Part shown: positions 58,618 to 64,000 of the stretch, piece after piece
Numbering within the stretch: the stretch's first letter is position 1
Layout: every line of letters begins with the position of its first letter
Source: Fervidobacterium thailandense
Lineage (GTDB): Bacteria > Thermotogota > Thermotogae > Thermotogales > Fervidobacteriaceae
Direction of reading: 5' to 3'
Assembly: GCF_001719065.1 (NCBI RefSeq)
Contig: NZ_LWAF01000006.1
Span: forward strand, 34,864 to 98,863
DNA: 64,000 nucleotides
Translations under genes and position numbers: made by a program
The notes under the pieces: generated by a model
The model's database searches: none
The model's input: the letters and a program-made list of their open reading frames with translations, nothing else
What the model was told of the DNA's origin: nothing

Positions 58618-61424
58618 CAAACTTCCAGCACATGGTACCCCATGTCCTTAAATTCCTCGTCGTGCGTAATAATCAAAACTTGGCCGAACTGTCCGAAGAA
58701 GTTCTTAAGATTCTCCGCGAACGCTTTCCGCCTTTCAACATCCAAGTTTATCGTAGGCTCGTCGAGGATGTAAAGGTCAGATTTTGTGAGTGTCTTGGCC
58801 AACGCTATGCGAAGTGCTATAGCAACACTCACCTGTTCACCACCAGAAAGTAGTGAAAACTCTCTCTCGTTGTCTTGTTCATCTCTAAGCAAAAACACAA
58901 AGTTCTTTTCGGCAGTATCTATTCTAATTTCTTCGTTTTTCCCGCTTATCACACGGTAAGTCTGCGTGGCTATTTTTGAAATCGTATCGACCAATGTGGA
59001 AGTAATTTCAGCCCCCATTCGCTTAAGTTTCTCGCGAAATTCTTTGGTTAGTTCCAACTTTCGTAGACACCTTTCCTTTTGAACTTTCAATTCATTAAGT
59101 TTTAGCATTTTTTCCTCTTTCTCCTCCAGCTGTTTTTCAAGGTTTTCAAGTTCTTTTTTGCATGAACCCATTTTCTCTTTTAGTCCAGCTAATTCGTTAC
59201 TCAGTTCCTCCAACCGTTTTTCAACGCTCTTTCTCTTATTCTCAAGCGCTTCCCTACTTTCAAAATTCCTCAAAGTATTTTCCAGTTCGTTGAGTCTTTC
59301 GGACAGTTCCTGTACTGATTTCAAAAGCTCTGACTTCCGCTTTTCCAAATCTTCGGTTCTTGATGCCAATGGTTCGGTTGATATGTACTCTTCGTATTTT
59401 GGACGCAGTTGCAGAAGGTCTTCCTCGAAAATTCTAACCTGATCTTCAAGTTCTTTAATCTTTCGTTCAATCTCACCGAACTCTCGGAGTTTCTTTTCAA
59501 GTTCTAAGAGCTCGTCTTCCACATTACGCTTACGCGCTTCCAAATTGCTTATCTCTTTTGAAATCTCCGCAGCACGATCGTTGAAATTTTTAATATCTCC
59601 TTCCAAATTCGAAATTTGGAGGTTCAAGTGTTTGATCTCGCTATCCAAACGTGCCTCCTGACTAACAATATATTCCAACTCTCGCTGCATTTTCTCTTTG
59701 TTCTCCAGAAGTGATCCGTCTTTCTCAAATTCACGTATTTGCACTTCCAGATGCTCCAGTTCCAACTTTTTTGCATTGAGTTGCTCTTTCAACTGGAGTA
59801 ACTTAGCACGTTCTTCAAGGCTTTTTCGAATACCCAGATCTACAGACTCAATTTTGTTTTTCGCAACAGCTATTTCATCCAGCTGCTCTCGCAACTTGGT
59901 AAGTTTTTCGTTGTATTCTTTTAATTGCGCGGTGTTACTTTCCACGAACTTTTCGAGTCCCCCAAGCAGTCTCAGATTTTGACACTGGTCCTTCAGGATC
60001 GGGCACAATCCGGATGAGAGTTTTTCCATAGTTTCCTTAATCCTGGAAATCTCACTCTCCAAGCGCGATTTCTCGGTCACAATCTCCGATTCTACTTTGA
60101 TAACGTCGTTTAACAAGCGTCGTTGCCTCTCAAGTTCTTCGATTTCTTTAGTAAGCGCGGCGATATCTTTTTCAACATCTCCTACTTGCTCAAGTTCTTT
60201 CTTCAAAGTTTTCGTTTTATCCAAAATCCTTGAGTATTCCTCGTACTTTACCTCAAACTCTTTCAGTCGACTCTGTAGCTCGATTCGGAGCTTTGTTGTT
60301 TCCTTAAGCTGGACAACTTTTTCTTCGAGTTGTCCGCGTAGGGATTGGAGTTCACCAGTCTTCACGAAGATCATCTCGTTGGTCTCCCGAATTTGGGATT
60401 CCTTCTCCTCTAATCGGTTTAGAATGTATTCTTGCTCCTTTTTGAGCTCAACCACTTTGTTCTCAAGTTCAGCCTTCTTCTGGGACATTTGGTAAGCTTT
60501 GTTAAGCTCATCTCTTAACTGCCTCAAGTTTGCCTCGATCTCTCTAAATTTTTTGTAATCACTTTCCAAGAGTTTCAGTCTTTCCTTTGCTTGCTGCGAT
60601 TGAACCAGATCGTTTTTCAGAGTTCTGAGTTGCTCGGTACGAGTTTTTAACTCTGTTTTGATATTTCTTAGCTCTCCTTCCAATTTGTCAAGTTCCTCTG
60701 TTTTCGCCAGAACTTCTTCCCTTTCCTTTTTCAATTTGCTAACCTCTTCCTCAGCAAGTTGGATTTGTTCAGTAAGACTGTTGTAAAATTCCTTAGCCTT
60801 CTGGAGTTTTTCTTCAACGCCTTCGAATTTTTTAATTTCGACCTCGAATATCTGTTCGAGATCGTCAAGGTTTTTATACTTGTTTTCGTATTCTCTCTCA
60901 ACCGAGCGGAACTGCTCTGATATTTTGTCGTAAACTTCTGTTTCAAGAATTCTGTTGAGTAGCTCCGCATTTTCCCGTTTACGCTGAAAGATGTCCGTCA
61001 GCTTGTTTTGATACGCACAGACGATATTACTGTAAAGTTCCACAAGATTGGCCCCTTCCAAACCTATAAGCTTACTTACCTTTTCGGTCACATTTACTTC
61101 ATCCGTTGCTAAAATTATGCCATCCTTGGTTTTCAAGATGTGTTGTGAAGGGTTAAATTTTCTAATGAGAACATACTCTACTCCGTCATTCCCAACAAAC
61201 TCCAGGGAAACTGTAAAAGTCTTCTTGTTATTTCCACCTACTCTGGAAACAAGGCTGCTTAACGATTTTTCAGTCTTCCAAAGCAGTGCCACACCGATAG
61301 CCTCAACAATAGAGGTCTTACCAGCTCCATTCTTTCCAACGATCACGTTTATCCCAGGCTCGAACGAAAATTCCCTGTTCAAGTGAATTTTGAAATTTTC
61401 AAGCGTGATTTTCTTAATTATCAT
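58617..61424 (-). CDS. sbcC: SbcC/Rad50-type DNA repair ATPase
   Basis: The 935-residue SMC-like protein pairs with SbcD to trim DNA ends and hairpins. It has Walker A GKNGAGKTSIVEA near 30, two long coiled coils, the ABC signature LLSGGEQVSVAIAL near 845, and Walker B LYILDEPTINLD near 875. The zinc-hook position holds CPILKDQC (near residue 470), a C-x6-C arrangement rather than the usual CxxC. The ATG at 61424 overlaps the sbcD stop by 11 bases, with GGGATGGGAAGG upstream. Confidence 0.94.
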   Translation of the reverse strand: MIIKKITLENFKIHLNREFSFEPGINVIVGKNGAGKTSIVEAIGVALLWKTEKSLSSLVSRVGGNNKKTFTVSLEFVGNDGVEYVLIRKFNPSQHILKTKDGIILATDEVNVTEKVSKLIGLEGANLVELYSNIVCAYQNKLTDIFQRKRENAELLNRILETEVYDKISEQFRSVEREYENKYKNLDDLEQIFEVEIKKFEGVEEKLQKAKEFYNSLTEQIQLAEEEVSKLKKEREEVLAKTEELDKLEGELRNIKTELKTRTEQLRTLKNDLVQSQQAKERLKLLESDYKKFREIEANLRQLRDELNKAYQMSQKKAELENKVVELKKEQEYILNRLEEKESQIRETNEMIFVKTGELQSLRGQLEEKVVQLKETTKLRIELQSRLKEFEVKYEEYSRILDKTKTLKKELEQVGDVEKDIAALTKEIEELERQRRLLNDVIKVESEIVTEKSRLESEISRIKETMEKLSSGLCPILKDQCQNLRLLGGLEKFVESNTAQLKEYNEKLTKLREQLDEIAVAKNKIESVDLGIRKSLEERAKLLQLKEQLNAKKLELEHLEVQIREFEKDGSLLENKEKMQRELEYIVSQEARLDSEIKHLNLQISNLEGDIKNFNDRAAEISKEISNLEARKRNVEDELLELEKKLREFGEIERKIKELEDQVRIFEEDLLQLRPKYEEYISTEPLASRTEDLEKRKSELLKSVQELSERLNELENTLRNFESREALENKRKSVEKRLEELSNELAGLKEKMGSCKKELENLEKQLEEKEEKMLKLNELKVQKERCLRKLELTKEFREKLKRMGAEITSTLVDTISKIATQTYRVISGKNEEIRIDTAEKNFVFLLRDEQDNEREFSLLSGGEQVSVAIALRIALAKTLTKSDLYILDEPTINLDVERRKAFAENLKNFFGQFGQVLIITHDEEFKDMGYHVLEV

Positions 61425-62592
61425 CCTTCCCATCCCCCAAGATGAAGTCAAGAAGTGCGTCAAATCTTTCAAAGAGTATGCTTGTATCGACAGACGCCTC
61501 TGCAATAATCGACTTAGCCCACTTGATAAATTCGTGAGTCTGGTTTATATTTTGATCGGAGGTAGAGAACGGATTTCTCCACGAAGATATGATCATTCTC
61601 TCAAGCATCTCTTTGCTGAACGTGGAGCGTTTAAAATCGATTTTGGAAACGTTATCGTACTCAAGGTCAATCTGCACATGGAGCGCTCCTTTTTGCATTA
61701 AAAGCTTCTTAACCTCATCGGTTTTATAACACCCATCGTGAGAAATCTGGACTTTTAGAATCACCAACTCACCCTCATCCACGTTCAACTTCTCCGCATA
61801 CTCATAAAGCTCCGTAGACAGGACTTTATGAATACTCCTTTTGCGTTTGTACGAAGGGTAGAAGTCGTACGTTCCATTTTCAAGATCGTACACAATAAAC
61901 CCCTTCTCATCATCCTCGTACAGATCCCAGTATTCCAAGCTACCCGGTATAAAGAAGAACGGAGAATTCTCCGGATACGCACTGAACGAGTGAAAATGTC
62001 CTGCGGCAAAATATCGTACTTTTCCAGAAAAAAGATCCACCACGTCTTTTGTTACGCAACCTGGCAAAAGTACATCCTCTGTTTTCCAGTTACTTATCGC
62101 TGTGTGGCAGATAACCACGTTGTTATTCCCATCAAGTCTTTTGGCCAATTCTGCAAGGACTTCACTGGTCAGCTCGCCGAAATACTGGATTCCGTAGATT
62201 TTGAAGCCGTGGATGTCGAAGGTTTTGAATTGGTAAGTTTCACCATCTTTGCAAACTTCCGGACACTCAATCAATTCCCTCTTTTCCAAGTACCTTATCC
62301 AGGATTCACTCTCGTATGCCCTGTCGTGGTTTCCAGCGATAGCAAGTGTACGTATGCTATTATCTTTCAACTTGGTCAGTAATACCTCAGCCCTGTACAG
62401 TGTCTCCGCGTCTATCTTGTTTGAGTCAAAAAGATCACCAGCGATGATGAAGACATCAACACCCAACTCAATCGCGCGATCGACCACGTACTCGGCTGCC
62501 TTAAAGTAGTCCTCATACCTTGTTTCGGAATATCGATCCGATCCGCTTGGTTTCTTCCCTAAGTGCCAGTCGGATGTGTGGAGTAATTTCAC
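61414..62592 (-). CDS. sbcD: SbcD/Mre11-type nuclease
   Basis: The 392-residue metallophosphoesterase nuclease works with SbcC. All phosphoesterase motifs are visible: HTSDWHLGKK at 5-14, IIAGDLFDSNK near 50, AIAGNHDRAY near 86, VICHTAISNW near 160 and AAGHFHSF near 197. A C-terminal capping domain completes it. A GTG start at 62592 follows GGGGTGA by six bases. It is 50 bases after the DUF5685 gene and directly coupled to sbcC. Confidence 0.95.
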   Translation of the reverse strand: MKLLHTSDWHLGKKPSGSDRYSETRYEDYFKAAEYVVDRAIELGVDVFIIAGDLFDSNKIDAETLYRAEVLLTKLKDNSIRTLAIAGNHDRAYESESWIRYLEKRELIECPEVCKDGETYQFKTFDIHGFKIYGIQYFGELTSEVLAELAKRLDGNNNVVICHTAISNWKTEDVLLPGCVTKDVVDLFSGKVRYFAAGHFHSFSAYPENSPFFFIPGSLEYWDLYEDDEKGFIVYDLENGTYDFYPSYKRKRSIHKVLSTELYEYAEKLNVDEGELVILKVQISHDGCYKTDEVKKLLMQKGALHVQIDLEYDNVSKIDFKRSTFSKEMLERMIISSWRNPFSTSDQNINQTHEFIKWAKSIIAEASVDTSILFERFDALLDFILGDGKDDN

Positions 62593-62642
62593 AGAGCATC
62601 ACCCCAGTTTAACACATAAACACCCGTTACTTTACAATGTCT

Positions 62643-63539
62643 TCAGAGTCGTTTCAGGTGGCACGCACGTTTGCTGCCGCTTAGTACCATCTCTGTTCGC
62701 TCTTGAAGGCCGAAGTAAACAATGTTGTCCAAAATACTCTTAAAATCTTTCAAGACCAGCAGGTCGTACGCCTTCCAGACCTGATCCAGGTAGCCGTACA
62801 ATTTCTCTCGAATCACGTTCAGCGTTCGCTGTTTGATGTCTTCTGGATCAAGGGTTCGAGAATTTTCCCATTCCATGAGAAACCGTGATTTGTAGAATTC
62901 CAAAACAGGATTGTAACTTCCCTTTTTTAAGTCCTCTTCCAAGTCGTTGTACGCATCCAACAGGTATATCCACATACCAAGGTGTCTACCCAGGTGCTCC
63001 ATAACCAACGCTTGATTCTCATCGCTCGCAACGGATTTAAATATCGCGGCCGTCAGATTACCAAATACAGTTGCTGCTTCATCCAGATCGCTGGATTTCC
63101 TTAGCTCAACTTCTTTCAACGTTTCCAAGTGACGTACCACTACTATTTTCATTTCTTCCCACATTTTTAGACCTTTCGAATGTATCAACCCTGACAGAAA
63201 TCTCTTAATCAAACTCCTTCCATCGACCGCGTCATCGAGCAACTTATATTTCAACAACAAAGCAAACGCACTTGCAGAATTTTCGACAGATTCTCCTGTA
63301 AAAATCCGAACTGGCTTCAGAGTAAGCCAGCAGAAATGCCTTTCCTCATTCAAACCCTTGCGCCCAGAGTTCAACGCCGCAAGAAGGATCGCAAAGAATA
63401 CGGAGTCGTAAGAGAGGAAGAACCTTGCAAGAAAGCCGTGTTTCCTCACGGCAACGCAAACTCCGCAATAAAACTTCCTAAACTCAAGCCACTCGCGAAT
63501 CTTCAGTTCCATTCGAACTGGTCGAACGTACCCAAACAT
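62643..63539 (-). CDS. DUF5685 family all-helical protein
   Basis: The 298-residue protein starts FGYVRPVRMELKIREW and has FYCGVCVAVRKHG near 23-35 and a later DAYNDLEEDLKKGSYNPVL near 205, the conserved core of DUF5685. The D-x3-D run and the all-helical content give it a loose likeness to terpenoid-synthase-like folds, but no activity is known. The ATG at 63539 shares one base with the upstream stop (TAATG), so it is translationally coupled to the J-domain gene. GGAGGAG lies ten bases upstream. Confidence 0.75.
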   Translation of the reverse strand: MFGYVRPVRMELKIREWLEFRKFYCGVCVAVRKHGFLARFFLSYDSVFFAILLAALNSGRKGLNEERHFCWLTLKPVRIFTGESVENSASAFALLLKYKLLDDAVDGRSLIKRFLSGLIHSKGLKMWEEMKIVVVRHLETLKEVELRKSSDLDEAATVFGNLTAAIFKSVASDENQALVMEHLGRHLGMWIYLLDAYNDLEEDLKKGSYNPVLEFYKSRFLMEWENSRTLDPEDIKQRTLNVIREKLYGYLDQVWKAYDLLVLKDFKSILDNIVYFGLQERTEMVLSGSKRACHLKRL

Positions 63540-63913
63540 TAGATACAATCTCCTCCGGAACACTCACAACACGTATCGGCAGCCCAGATGCACGCACAGG
63601 CTGTGCAAAGGTCGCCACAATCTGGGCAACAATCTCCGCGTCTGTAATAACCACCGTAGTGCGGTCTGTAATGGCCCGGTCTGTAACCCTTGAATCTCTC
63701 GTCATCCGAGTTTTTTAATCTCAATATTTCCCGAAAACATTCCTCGACTTCTTTCAAACGGTTCGACGCCACGTGCTCTAAAGCTGTTCCCTGATACCTT
63801 TCTGGACTTAATTTTCTCCTGAGCTCGTTATAAACGTTCAAAATAACATCGAATGGTGCATCTGGAGAAACCCCAAGTACGTCGAAGGGATTCCTTTTGC
63901 ACGTTTCACTCAT
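63539..63913 (-). CDS. J-domain-like protein with a Cys-rich tail
   Basis: The 124-residue protein has an N-terminal J-domain-like part (NPFDVLGVSPDAPFDVILNVY and a second helix with KEVEECFREIL), but the HPD tripeptide is replaced by SPE/RYQ, so DnaK stimulation is doubtful. The last 30 residues are very Cys-rich: CCPDCGDLCTACACI then CCECSGGDC, with eleven Cys in all. It may bind metal or Fe-S. GGAGAGGTG precedes the ATG at 63913. It is coupled to the DUF5685 gene. I saw no further gene between 63914 and the window end. Confidence 0.65.
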   Translation of the reverse strand: MSETCKRNPFDVLGVSPDAPFDVILNVYNELRRKLSPERYQGTALEHVASNRLKEVEECFREILRLKNSDDERFKGYRPGHYRPHYGGYYRRGDCCPDCGDLCTACACIWAADTCCECSGGDCI

Positions 63914-64000
63914 GATTAACACCTCTCCTTTCACATCGTAGACTGTTCCACGGAATTATGAAAAACCAACCGAATTATTGTATAATTCCTTAAAAAGGGG

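Noticed and set aside
63957..63986. Plus-strand TATAAT at the window end as a promoter for a gene beyond it
   Set aside because: The -10 is perfect but the -35 is poor and no downstream gene is inside the window.

Overview
The window reads as a chromosome segment of a thermophilic, fermentative, flagellated member of the Thermotogota, most like Fervidobacterium. This is inferred from the gene set: a short Mfd, mreB-flgF-flgG, a PerR/rubrerythrin/superoxide-reductase anaerobe set, an anaerobic homocysteine pathway, an iron-dependent alcohol dehydrogenase and Thermotogota-type hypothetical genes. No database search was possible. Genes are densely packed on both strands, ribosome binding sites are strong GGAGG types, and several promoters match TTGACA-N17-TATAAT closely.

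Layout. 1-4390 is a decayed accessory zone: relics of an IS4-type element and of an IS200/IS605 tnpB around a PIG-L deacetylase and an AAA-ATPase/PD-(D/E)XK gene. 4395-7628 holds a cold-shock protein, a glycosyltransferase, tRNA-Gly(CCC) and guaB. 7629-9953 (minus) is a DUF2089 regulator with two bactofilin-like proteins and a small membrane protein. 10022-14664 has a GH13 amylase, cysE-cysK, and perR-rubrerythrin-superoxide reductase. 14739-17054 (minus) is malic enzyme, a small secreted protein and DUF554. 17124-21952 starts with a PAS/degenerate GGDEF/EAL protein. 21971-28393 (minus) runs tmcAL-mfd-two flagellar-export-like genes-Nudix-ispE. 28583-32586 has a LOG-like protein, an EamA transporter, mreB, flgF and flgG. 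32663-39834 holds a DUF45 peptidase, nitroreductase, an ATPase, DUF72, a chemoreceptor and a phosphoesterase/beta-propeller fusion. 39978-45984 is a membrane protein and a type IV minor-pilin operon whose PilY1-like first gene is split by an intact 878-bp IS. 45994-50926 (minus) is a methionine-precursor operon (lysC, homocysteine synthesis gene, UPF0280, metF). Then come cstA, trpB, a second chemoreceptor, an alcohol dehydrogenase, and J-domain/DUF5685/sbcD/sbcC.

The most notable regulation is a pair of apparent leader-peptide attenuators in one neighbourhood. Upstream of trpB is a 54-codon leader ORF with four consecutive Trp codons, an alternative 2:3 pairing and a terminator. Upstream of lysC-homocysteine-metF is a 40-codon leader with five Met codons in six, whose 3' end overlaps an 11-bp antiterminator competing with an 11-bp terminator. 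The lysC leader region, with a 41-codon membrane micro-ORF, exists in two diverged tandem copies. Two Rex-like boxes flank the alcohol dehydrogenase promoter, and a 24-bp palindrome covers the -10 of cysE.

How the genes work together: sulfur assimilation (cysE-cysK), aspartate-to-homocysteine synthesis and methyl supply (metF) connect to the Met-type attenuator. The trpB attenuator and the Rex-like boxes tie Trp synthesis and ethanol/NADH balance to cell state. The flagellar, chemoreceptor, c-di-GMP and pilus genes form a motility and surface theme.
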